Shown here: positions 1 through 9,646 of the stretch, piece after piece
Numbering within the stretch: the stretch's first letter is position 1
How the letters are laid out: each line of letters starts with the position of its first letter
Source of the DNA: Orychophragmus violaceus
Lineage: Eukaryota > Streptophyta > Magnoliopsida > Brassicales > Brassicaceae
Direction: 5' to 3'
Assembly: GCA_030180135.1 (NCBI GenBank)
Contig: CM058236.1
Span: 2,852,001 to 2,916,000, forward strand
DNA length: 64,000 bases
The notes under the pieces: generated by a model
Databases searched by the model: none
What the model was told of the DNA's origin: nothing
The model's input: the letters and a program-made list of their open reading frames with translations, nothing else
Made by a program: the position numbers and the translations under genes

Positions 1-653
1 TTCGCCCTTACATGCGGAATTTGAGGCACTTATTTGAGAAATGAAGCGTATGAAGGTCCTACAATATGCATAAGTTACTTTTGCAACATATTGTTCCGAA
101 TTGATGAAGATTGTGCCGGTACCGAATGAATTGTCAGCTTTCTCAATCCATTTAGAAGAATACGAGAGTCAGGAGATGTTTTTCAAGATATTCACAAAAA
201 AAAAATATTCCACGCGTACAAAATACAAAGGGAACAAGTTAGCAAATGCAGCTCAAATCCAGGCGTTTTTTATTCCCCATGTTGGATCGAAGCCACTGAC
301 TTAGACGACAGATTAGAAATTAGGTTCTTTACACTTTTTTGACAAAAAAGCAAAAAGAAAAAACACCGAAAACTCAATAAAAGAAAAAAATGATTATCAA
401 AATAAATAAAATAACTATAATGCTAATCTATCAGTCCTTTCATACAATTTTCCACTCTCTTAATTATTGAGAATTAAATTACAATAAAGAATTTTATATT
501 ATAAAGTTAAAGAAAAATAATTAAGTGAAAAAATGCATATAATTTGTGTCTAATTTAAAAAGTAATACACTATTTCAAAAAAATAAAAATTAAATTAATT
601 TTTTAAAAATAAATCAAATTCAATGGAATAAGAAACTCGATTCCTCAACATTT

Positions 654-694
<41 letters not shown>

Positions 695-1341
695 TAACAA
701 AAATTAAATGTAATTGAAATATAAATAACAAAAAATATATATTCGAAACATGTGATAAAATTAAATGAAAATAATATAGAAATAGACAATCAAGATAAAT
801 AAATAGTTGTTATACATATCTAATGGTATTTTTACATCGACATTCTTAATATTATTCTATCTTATTTAACAGATGATTTAATTTTTTCCACTTTTATGTT
901 TTCAGTTTTTTAATCATAGTTTATAAAATATTAAAATATAAATCTGCATATGTGAGGGTCCTAATCTAGTAATATATAATATTTATATGTTTATGATGTT
1001 TCAAATTATATTTAAATTTTATTTATTTTATATTTATATTTAATAATCTTTAACTAATTAATTAATTTGAAATTAAATAATTTTAAATAAAATAATTTTA
1101 AATTAAATATTTCATTGTGAATATGAGTTAAGGCTAACATGTCATTCTGGAGAATTCTTTAATCTTTATATTATTAATGTCGCAAATCATATTGAATAAA
1201 CTACCTTTCAGCATATTTATTAGATTTTTTTGTCAACTGAAACTGAATTTATCATTAGAAGCCTAGTGGACCAGTTATTACAAAAGAAGAGTTTTAATTA
1301 CACAGATTTATGGGAAAAAAAAATGTAACATGCTCAATAGG
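1..1341. other. AT-rich intergenic DNA
   Basis: No coding region can be supported here. The stretch is strongly AT-rich with short homopolymer runs, and the only open frame of note (101-304, 67 codons) matches no family I recognise. It contains one TA dinucleotide microsatellite, listed separately. It may include decayed transposon DNA, but no termini or target duplications were found. Confidence 0.6.
656..692. repeat. (TA)n microsatellite
   Basis: An uninterrupted run of about 18 AT dinucleotides. It creates a spurious repeated Tyr-Ile stretch in a minus-strand frame and is not coding. Confidence 0.95.
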
Positions 1342-1560
1342 CTAATTCTCCAGACCAGTCAACTCTAAAGGAAGGATAGCTAGCCACGTGGAATGAGGAA
1401 GGACACATGTCATCCTGCCGTCGAGACCGTCATGCAACTCCAGGAACAAAGAGTTTCGCCGCTCGTCGCACCAGAGGGTATCCGGGTAACAAGCTCCGCC
1501 TTTGCCGATCATCAGCCTCCCGAAAGATTCGCCAGCATCCACCGCATAAGAAAGAAACAC
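1342..1560 (-). other. Unidentified open frame in GC-richer island
   Basis: A 72-codon minus-strand frame lies in a short GC-richer island (about 1340-1640) that contrasts with the AT-rich surroundings. It contains Gly- and Cys-containing text such as GRLMIGKGG and ends in a normal stop. I do not recognise the family. The base composition suggests an exon remnant of a host gene or a captured fragment, but no splice sites, partner exons or promoter could be identified, and an overlapping plus-strand frame of similar length is just as open. It is reported as a possible gene fragment only. Confidence 0.15.
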
Positions 1561-3025
1561 ATCTTAGAAGCAGCTCCGTGTGACCTCAACGACCCATGAA
1601 GATCCAGCGCCGGTCGGCCTCGCCATAAGGAGCCGCCGCCTATTTCTCATATGCTTCACCACGAATTGTGAACAAGGAATAGAAGCAAGCAAATAATTAA
1701 ATTCATCTGATCAAAGAGGGAAACTGAGTGAGATCCTAAGAAATTGGTGAAGACTGACTGATATAGGAACCAGAGAAGGCGATCGAATCCAACAGAAGGC
1801 CGGAAAACTAAAACCGGTCAAAATCCGGAGTTTTATTCAAACATCAAACGAAACCCGACACAGACGAGATCGGGAGATATTATTTCAAACCAAAAGATCT
1901 CGATGAGAAGCCATCACCAAAACAAAATCGAGATCACCGGGAAAGAAAAGGCTCAAAATTAACCAACCGACGGTCCGATTAATCGAATACGGCGACTTTT
2001 GTTTAGTAAAGAGAGGGGAGAGCTTAATGATAGAGTTGCATATTTATTAGATTTGGATTATAGATGGGTTAGACGATATTTTTCTTCACAGTTAGTTGTC
2101 GGGTTCAAAATTCTTTTTTATTTAAACAGAAAAATATTAGGGACCGAGCTTGGAAAACTCATTTGTGTAAAGAGTATAATGGACTTCGATTATTTAATCT
2201 GATAAGAACAGAATGATGTGTAGTGAAACATGTCTTGATTTGAAGAGAAAGAAAATTATGTGTCAGCCTGAAATAGTTCCACCATGCAAATCGTCGATAG
2301 CCTTAAGGAAATACCATCAACAACTATGTGTCTACTCTCCACCATACTTCCATATTCAATGCTCTGCTTCAAAATCTTACTAGAATCCTAAACTCCAAGG
2401 AAACTCCTCCTGATAAATCCAATATATTGATCTAACAAATTCTCACCAATGATTTCCTCCCCCAAGAGCAGGTGAAAGCAGTGAAGAAATTACTCAAGAA
2501 GACTCAAAGACCACTGATGATAGTGTGAAGAAAATCGGCTATTGCATCGATAGGGAAGCGATGCAGGAGAAAAGGTCGACAAGCTGACATGAGCAAGACG
2601 TCCGGTAACAAGCTGAAATAATTCCGATGACTAGGTAATAAAAATCAAACCAGAGAGCCCAAGATTATTAGGCTGAAACATATCAGTAAAACAAAATGAA
2701 ATAAACCAAAAAAAGAAAAGAAAGAGAGATGCACATGGTTACACAACTTTCTTCTGAAAGATTAGAAATTGAGAAGAAAGATAGAATCTAAATCAGTAGT
2801 AGAAAAATTATCACTCTATAAGAGGGATAGAAGTTTCTTTTTCATATGTGTAAAGAGTTTGCTGGAACCTATTGCAGTTAATGGCATATTCATAAGTTTT
2901 TTTAATAAGAGTCAAACATAATTAAAATAATAAATCTATACTATCTAAAATTTATGGATATTATTTATAGTAAATTTCAACTATGTAAACAAACACAGTT
3001 TATGATGCTGAGTTTGGAGACTTTA
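1561..3025. other. Unassigned sequence before the first Helitron
   Basis: The base composition is mixed, moderately GC at 1561-1980 and then AT-rich. The only notable open frame (1999-2202) has no recognisable domain. No LTR, TIR or RNA gene was recognised. Confidence 0.5.
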
Positions 3026-4251
3026 TCCTATATATAATGAGAGAAAGGGGGCTCTCTCAAGCCGACACATCAGCCCCCATTGACTGGTCAATTTAAATTA
3101 AAAGTTTCCACATCATTAACTAAACTAAAAATAGATATACTATTTAATGTAAAATTATTTAATTTAAATGTAATTAATTAAAATTGAAACATAAATCTAA
3201 ATTTAAATTTAAATTAGAATCTCATAAATATATAAATATTATAAATTTTAAATACAACTTCTAATTTTTATGCAATAAATAAACAAAAATAAAAAATCTT
3301 AATATAAGTGAAATATCATATTATAAGACTAAAAGTAAAGATAACATTATTAAAAAGTTTATAATAATTAAAATTTAGAAGAAAAAACCATAGAACAAAA
3401 TAACATAAATAATAAAATAATAATAATTAATACTAGAAAGAAAATATTATAAAATGAGATACAATGACAATAAAAAAACAAAACATAAGAAATAAAATAA
3501 AATCAATGATAATATTATTAAAAAGTCTACAATAATTAAAATTTAAATCAAAGAACCATAGAACAAGTAATATAAATAATAATTATTAAGACTAGAAAAA
3601 AATATTATAAAAATAAAATACAATGACGATAAAAAATGAGAACATAAGAAATAAAATAAAATAAATGATATATATAAATTAAATAAATTTAAAATGACAA
3701 CTAAAAAATATTAAAATATAGAAATAATAATTATTAACAACAGATAGAAAATATTGCAAAATTAGATAAAATGATAATAAAAAAAAAGAAATTATATAAA
3801 ATATTTAATAACACAGAAAAGAAAACAAAATAAATGAAATATATATAAAATAAAAAATTTTAAAATGATAACTAAAACTATTAAAATATTATGAATGAAA
3901 ACTTAACATTTAAGAGTTTGATGAATGAAAAATGTATAAATAGCAAGTATATATTTTAAATAGTTTATAAAATTAAAAGGATGGTAAAAGGTTGGAGAAA
4001 ATGCAAGTTTATAAAAAACTTATTTAAATTTTGATAATTAAAAACATTTATTTATAAACAAATTAAATAAATAATTGTATGTTAGCGCATATTCTCTCCT
4101 AAAAATCACTATACTTATTAAAAGAAAGAAGAAAATGTAAATTTGTAAACTAAAACATATAAAATATTAATACTCAAAATAAATATCAAAATATATTAAA
4201 TATCTACAAATTTAAGCAATATCCACGCATTTGCGCGGGTTCTCTCCTAGT
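3026..4251 (+). mobile_element. Non-autonomous Helitron
   Basis: The left end reads TCCTATATATAATG immediately after an A. The right end reads TTCTCTCCTAGT immediately before a T, with a short GC-rich hairpin (around CGCATTTGCG, 4225-4234) a few bases upstream. The 5'-TC end, a subterminal 3' hairpin, the CTRRT-type 3' end and insertion between A and T without duplication are the defining features of plant Helitrons. The 1,226-bp interior is AT-rich and has no Rep/helicase coding capacity, so any mobility would need proteins in trans. A relative with matching ends lies on the opposite strand at 25070-26147. Confidence 0.85.
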
Positions 4252-4486
4252 TAATAATAAAAAGTACTTGTACTATTAAAATTTACAAAAGATGAAGTAG
4301 ACGCCTCGGTCGAGCTGTGAAATACAAACAAGCAAGATATTTTTAAGAATAGGTTAGAGCGACTGATTGAATTTTGATTTCTCTCTCTAAATTTCGATTT
4401 CTTTACCCTAATAAAACTTTTCTCTTTTTATAGGGAATTTTCTCCTTCGTTTTTGAAAATTTTAAGATTGTGACTAGGATCTAATT

Positions 4487-4741
4487 TTACCTTAATGTTC
4501 TACACTCGTAAAACCACCGGGTTAACATTTCTATAATGTTGTTTAACAAATGAATTACTGGATACTCTCTAGATGATCGCAATACATAAATTTCAGGAGG
4601 GTTAGTAATCCTAATATCATATATGGATTCAAGAAATTGACAACAAAACCATTTTGTCACATCAGCTTCCGATAGATATTTTCTAATGATCAAACAAATA
4701 TTGCAAATATCAGTAAACCTCCTCTCAAAATTGGCAACCAT
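4487..4741 (-). pseudogene. Mutator-like (MULE) transposase C-terminal fragment
   Basis: The 84-codon minus-strand frame contains REYPVIHLLNNIIEMLTRWF followed by YECRTLR. This resembles the segment downstream of the transposase core in plant MULEs, where an N-A-E-S-x-N motif is followed by an (E/K)-x-P-(V/I)-I-x-L-(L/I) stretch and a basic W-F-x-x-R-R motif. The N-A-E-S part is degenerate here (TNPPEIYVL). The catalytic core and Mutator termini are absent, so this is a fossil. The match is from memory of the family pattern, not a database search. Confidence 0.55.
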
Positions 4742-5215
4742 ATAAGCTTTTCAAGCCTATGCAATCAAGTTACCATACCCTTCGCTTTGAAATATGTTAC
4801 TACATTATCAAACATGGATACATGTTCCATATCAAAGAAGAAAAATGAATACACCACCTTAATCCAGCGGTATAAAAGCTACCCGTACACCCTCTGGGAC
4901 AGTAGTCAACAGTCTTTGTCTGGAACCGACATGAAATAAACTAACGAACGAAAAATAAATACATATTATGAATAATAGAACAAGTAGTATGTAATTTCGT
5001 TTACAAAATTTATCAAAGACTAAGTTCAATATACCCTATCATATTGTATGTAGGGATAACAATACAAAGAAAAGTTAGGTTTCGATGTTGGAAAGACACC
5101 GAAGGGAAAGGAAAAAAAAACACAAAGACCAAAACAGTATTAAAATATACAATGGTCTACATCATTTCAAAATGTCCAAGAACGTACATAATAATTACAT
5201 ATGAAATAATACTAT
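4742..5215. other. Unassigned sequence left of the TIR element
   Basis: Possibly more decayed Mutator-like DNA on the minus strand, continuing from the transposase fragment, then AT-rich sequence. No other feature could be supported. It ends at the TAT target site of the TIR element. Confidence 0.4.
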
Positions 5216-6615
5216 GGGGCTGTTCGTTGGATCATTTGACATATCCATCCAGATGGTTCATTTAAATGATCCATCCAAATGATCCATCTGAATGTTGTTC
5301 GTTGTTTTTTCAATATTTTTTTCGATGTTCATTTGAATGGATCATTTAGATGAACATGTGTTTGTTTGCTTATTTTTTGTAAACTTTAATTTCATCTATA
5401 TGAGTTTATTTTTACGGTTTTAGTAGAAAAACACTATTTTATGATTTTGGCGGAAAAACGCGATTTTACGGTTTTGACGAGAAAACACGATTTCTTGGTT
5501 GTGACGAAAAACACGATTTTCGGTTTTGGAGAGAAAGCGCAATTTTCGGTTTTGGCGGGAAAACACAATTTTACGGTTTTGGCGGGAAAATGCGATTTTA
5601 CGGTTTTGGTAGGAAAACGTGATTTTGCGGTTTTGGCGGAAAAAACGATTTTGCGGTTTTGGCGGAAAAAGCGATTTTGCGGTTTTGGGGGAAAAAACGA
5701 TTTTGCGGTTTTGGCGGGAAAACGCGATTTTGCGGTTTTGACGGAAAAACGCAATTTTGCGGTTTGGAGAGAAAACGCGATTTTTCGGTTTTGGAGAGAA
5801 AAAGCGATTTTGCGGTTTTGGCGGAAAAACGCGATTTTGCACGTTTAGCGGAAAAACGTGATTTGCGGTTTTGGCGGGAAAACACGATTTCAGGTTTTTG
5901 GCGGGACAACGCGGTTTTACGGTTTTGGAGAGAAAAAGCGATTTTGCGGTTTTGGAGAGAAAAAGCCATTTTGCGGTTTTGGCTGGAAAACGCGATTTTG
6001 CGGTTTTGACAAAAAAACGCGATTTTGCGGTTTTGACGAAAAAACGCGATTTTGCGGTTTTGACGAAAAAACGCGATTTTGCGGTTTTGGCTGGAAAAAC
6101 GCGATTTTGCGGTTTTGGATAGAAAACGCAATTTTGCGGTTTTGGAGAGAAAACGTTATTTTGCGTTTTTGGCGGGAAAACGCGATTTTGCGGTTTTAGC
6201 GGAAAAAACGCGATTTGCAATTTTGGCGGGAAAACACGATTTCAGTTTTTGGCGGGAAAACGCGATTTTACGGTTTTGGCGGGAAAACACGATTTTACGG
6301 TTTTGACGGAAAAACACGATTTTATTTAGTTTATGTTCATTTACTCATTTAGAATTTGCATTCAAATGATCCATTTAAATAATTAGGGTATATTAGTATT
6401 TTTTTATTTTTGGATGAATCATCTCCATCCAAATGATCCAATTTGGTTCATCTAGATGAGTTTAAAAATTTTGCCTAAATTTTTAAAACTCATTCAGATG
6501 ATCCATCTGGATGGAGATGAGATTCATCTGGATGGATGTCGTTTTTGTTACTAAACGAACATCAATTTTCATCTCCATCCAGATGGATCATCTGAATGGA
6601 CAAACGAACAGCACC
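5216..6615. mobile_element. TIR DNA transposon (MITE-like) with minisatellite core
   Basis: The left end begins GGGGCTGTTCGTT, and the right end is its inverted counterpart (GGTGCTGTTCGTTT on the minus strand). Both subterminal regions (about 5216-5400 and 6330-6615) repeat many copies of an ATCCATCCAGATG-like word in both orientations. The flanks are TAT on both sides (5213-5215 and 6616-6618), suggesting a 3-bp target duplication. The G-rich GGGGCTGTT-type terminus and 3-bp duplication resemble PIF/Harbinger (Tourist-like) elements, although their usual target is TWA. No transposase is encoded. The centre is a 27-bp tandem array. Confidence 0.75.
5411..6325. repeat. 27-bp minisatellite inside the TIR element
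   Basis: The array of roughly 33 tandem units has a 27-bp period. The core of the unit is GCGGTTTTGGCGGGAAAAC followed by GCGATTTT. Units differ by substitutions (GGCGGG, GACGAA, GGAGAG, GGCTGG) and a few single-base indels. Because 27 is a multiple of three and the unit lacks stops, long overlapping open frames appear on both strands, up to 266 codons, with a 9-residue period. Their proteins are low-complexity Arg/Lys/Phe repeats with no known family, and I treat them as artefacts of the period. Confidence 0.95.
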
Positions 6616-6842
6616 TATATCAAAATGGGCAAAGAAAAAGAAAAAAAAAGAAAAACCAAAACAATTTAACAACACTGACAAAAGTTTTCTTCTGTCTTTC
6701 ATTTTTGTAAGGTTGTAGAAAGCCTTGTTGATATCGGTTTTGATGAGGTACATTACTCTCTTCTCCATGTTATGTCATATATTAAAATCAAGTATTGTTT
6801 CAAATCTTACTCTCACTATCTATGTCTTAATCTTGATATAGG

Positions 6843-7298
6843 TCATGAGTATGCTTCAATGTATCTTCTCCTCAAATGCTCCCTTGACGGACACGTTCTT
6901 GAAACGCCAAGTCCATGTATGAAGAGGAAAAAAGATGAATCCGAAGCTGGACCAGTAGAAGTAATCACATTTAGTGCCATCGTGAGGAAACACGGCATGA
7001 AGATTTTATATACTAAATGCGGAGAATACTTTGTTGACCTGCTTTTCACTTTTCTTGTTGTTCCGATAAAATAAATAGTGGACATATCTGATAACAACTT
7101 CAATTTTGGGTGCATTGGAAACCTGTTCAAAAGCTTCAAGGACTTTAGTGCTCAAGAAGTTATAACATCCGAAGTCTTGCTCCCCCAATACTATAGATGT
7201 CAGAAGCATATGCTCAATATCATCATTAAGCAACCTATGGCCTTGGAGAGAACCCGTGATAAGGAACTTGTGGTTCTGATTCGTTATGAGAGACACGA
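6843..7298 (+). pseudogene. DUF674 family protein, 5' part (interrupted)
   Basis: Conceptual translation gives GEYFVDLLFTFLVVPIK, an in-frame TAA, then FGCIGNLFKSFKDF. This matches the order seen in plant DUF674 proteins: a KDFVD-x-L-x-(S/F)-F-L-x-x-P segment followed by a G-C-(I/L)-x-N-L-(Y/F)-K-S motif. DUF674 proteins are plant-specific, often duplicated and of unknown biochemical function. The copy is broken by the stop near 7072 and by at least one frame change before 7298. It is then split by the Gypsy-1 insertion at its duplicated CACGA (7294-7298), and the frame resumes at 23735. I cannot place the true start codon; upstream sequence abuts the TIR element. Confidence 0.7.
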
Positions 7299-7972
7299 TG
7301 TGACGCCCGTCCCGCTTACTTGACTGAGACGGCAAGTCATCTAGAACCTTACAATTATTTTATAATAAACTTAAACAATATATTATTTAAATAAGTCTTG
7401 AATCATTTAATAAAACACACTTCGTTCCAAATCCGTCTTTCAAATACACATCAATGTTTTTAAATATATAAATAGTCTTTTGAAAACATAACACACAATC
7501 CGCGATAAAACGAGCATCCGAGCAAATACCACCTCGAGCCGCTACTCTGCAATTTCTCTGACACCTGAAAGGGTAAAATAGGGGGGCTGAGTAACAAGTT
7601 ACCCAGTGTTGGTGATATCTAAGGAACCCTAATACTCGAAAAACAATAAGCGCTTATACATATTAAACCAAGAAATAAGTCATACTTCACTCAATTAATT
7701 ATACTACACGTATCACAACACAATCACTTATTCATACTTTACACATATCACCATATAATCACTTATTAATACTTACACATTTCACCACATAATCACTTAT
7801 TAATACTTACACATTTCACATTATTAACTTAACATTTCACTTCTTTACTTAACTTTTTACTTCTTTACTTTTTTACTTTATTTTTCATATTCTTTACTGA
7901 CGGCGGAGCCAACCCCTTTCACGCATTTTGGGTATGGAACCTCTCCGTCACCGGCCCATTTTCGGCCCTATT

Positions 7973-8163
7973 GGACTGCAACGGGCTTACGTACGCGATC
8001 GTCCGCAGTCCAATAAAACAAGCTCTGCAACGGGCTAACGGATGCGATCGTCCGCAGAGCTAACATCACGACATGGACTACAACGGGCTTACATACGCGA
8101 TCGTCCGTAGTCCAACAAACAAAGTTCTGCAACGGGCTAACGTACGCGATCGTCCGCAGAACT
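7973..8163. repeat. Array of four covarying hairpins in Gypsy-1 3' LTR
   Basis: Four units of 39-41 bp lie at 7973-8011, 8021-8061, 8075-8113 and 8123-8163. Each has a near-constant middle (AACGGGCT, then a CGATCGTCC block) enclosed by an inverted repeat. The stem sequences differ between units but stay complementary: GGACTGC/GCAGTCC, AGCTCTGC/GCAGAGCT, GGACTAC/GTAGTCC and AGTTCTGC/GCAGAACT. Paired changes of this kind indicate a conserved fold in DNA or RNA rather than a conserved primary sequence. Function is unknown. Confidence 0.9.
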
Positions 8164-8320
8164 ATCATTAACTTTTATCATCCTTTACCATCATTAACTT
8201 TTACCATACTTTACCATCATTCACTTTTACCATACTTTACCATCATTCACTTTTACCATACTTTACCATCATTTACTTTTACCATACTTTACCATCATTT
8301 ACTTTTACCATACTTTCTAC
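8164..8320. repeat. 26-bp tandem repeat in Gypsy-1 3' LTR
   Basis: About six head-to-tail copies of a pyrimidine-rich unit (CATCATTTACTTTTACCATA plus CTTTAC). The partner LTR has one copy fewer at 22339-22467, consistent with slippage after insertion. Confidence 0.9.
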
Positions 8321-9579
8321 TTAGCATAAAACACATAATCAAATAATTCCTATTTCAAGACTTAACATGCATAATCACCTATTGGTAAACTAGTATCGAA
8401 TTACTTAGACACCACCCGCACCTTAGAGTTTTTCGGGTTGACGGAAAAATAGCGGTTGAAGCGGTTCGAAAAATAGCGTTTCGAGCGGTTGCGGTTGAAA
8501 CACTAATTTTTTAGTATTCTGAGGTTGAGGCTTAAGCTACTGGCGTTTGGCGGTTGAAGAATCGCGTTTGAAACCTGCGTTTCAAAAAAAAAACGTTTCG
8601 GGCGGTTTGACGAAAATGGTTTTCGCTCAACTTTAAGATCAGTTTTCAGGAGCATCATACCTTCGAATGATGATCCGAAACTTGATATGGATTCCTTGCA
8701 GCAAGATCTATCCGGGCATATGCAGACCGTCTTCTAACTCCTTTAGACGCGACCGTAATCAGTCCTACAAGGTCACTACCCGAACATGAATTAGAGTTTG
8801 ACTACAAAACTGTTTTAGAACATTTTCGACCACTCTTATTCAAATGACCATAACTCGCAAAATATACCTCCTAATGATGCAAGCCCGGTTTCTATAGAAA
8901 GATGAGAGATAAATCTTTCCAATGGTACCAAGATCGTAATCTGGGTCATCCTGAGCAGTTGTCCATCTGCAGTTAAAGTTGACGTATCATAATTCTGACC
9001 ATTCTCACGAAAACGGCGATAACTTTCCGCACATACCTCCTATCATATCAAACTCAACGGCTACGAAAAGATGTGATCCAGGGCTTTCCAGTGATATAAG
9101 GTACGTCTCCTAGTTCCTTATATTTCGCCTTAAAATCCACTCTGAAGTCAGGCCAACGATTCTGGAATTAGATTTTCGGTTTCAGAAACACTGGTTTTGC
9201 TCAATATTCAAAGAAAGATTGCGAGCAGGATATACCTCGGAATTGCGATCGGAAAGAAGCTACGGAAACTAGAGAACGTGAGCTTTCAAGAGGTATAAGA
9301 ATCGCGATCTGGTTCTGCCTGAGTTTCTAGATATCGGACCTCCAAGATGACAACTCGGAACTGTCTTTAGGTGGAACTCAAGAGGAAAGATGGCTCTAAG
9401 GAGAGGGCAAGAGGCAATTTTTCTGGAGCACAAATTGTTTGAGTGATCTTTCTGCTGTGCCTCATGATTCTAAAGAGGTGGGAGTGACTTTTTCCTTTTC
9501 ATTGTTAATTATGCACATGGGCATTATTGGAGTTGTAGTGGAGTGATCATTCACTTTTAATAAAGTGAGGGCCATTACA

Positions 9580-9596
9580 ATTCTCCCCCGCTTAGC
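9580..9596 (-). promoter_or_regulatory. Gypsy-1 polypurine tract
   Basis: On the minus strand, GCTAAGCGGGGGAGAAT directly precedes the 3' LTR start TGTAATGG. A purine-rich run in this position primes plus-strand cDNA synthesis in LTR retrotransposons. Confidence 0.85.
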
Positions 9597-9646
9597 AAAA
9601 AAAATTCGTCCTCGAATTTTACGGGTTGAGCCTCTCTCCATTAGGC

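Larger units (their letters stand above)
7299..9579 (-). repeat. Gypsy-1 3' LTR
   Basis: Direct copy of 21474-23729. On the plus strand it runs from TGTGACGCCCGTCC to GGGCCATTACA. It contains four hairpin units (7973-8163) and a 26-bp tandem array (8164-8320), and has one 26-bp unit more than the other LTR. The rest shows scattered substitutions against the partner, such as a CGCC/CACC difference close to the terminus. Confidence 0.95.

Noticed and set aside
5420..6220. 266-codon minus-strand frame and several long plus-strand frames
   Set aside because: All are products of a 27-bp tandem repeat whose period is a multiple of three. Overlapping frames are open on both strands, and the proteins are 9-residue low-complexity repeats.
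5213..6618. An 8-bp target duplication that would make the TIR element a hAT
   Set aside because: Flanks share only TAT; eight-base comparison fails, so a 3-bp duplication is preferred.
7968..8168. 66-codon minus-strand frame, also at 22143-22343
   Set aside because: It lies exactly on the four-hairpin array in the LTR; the repeat explains the openness.
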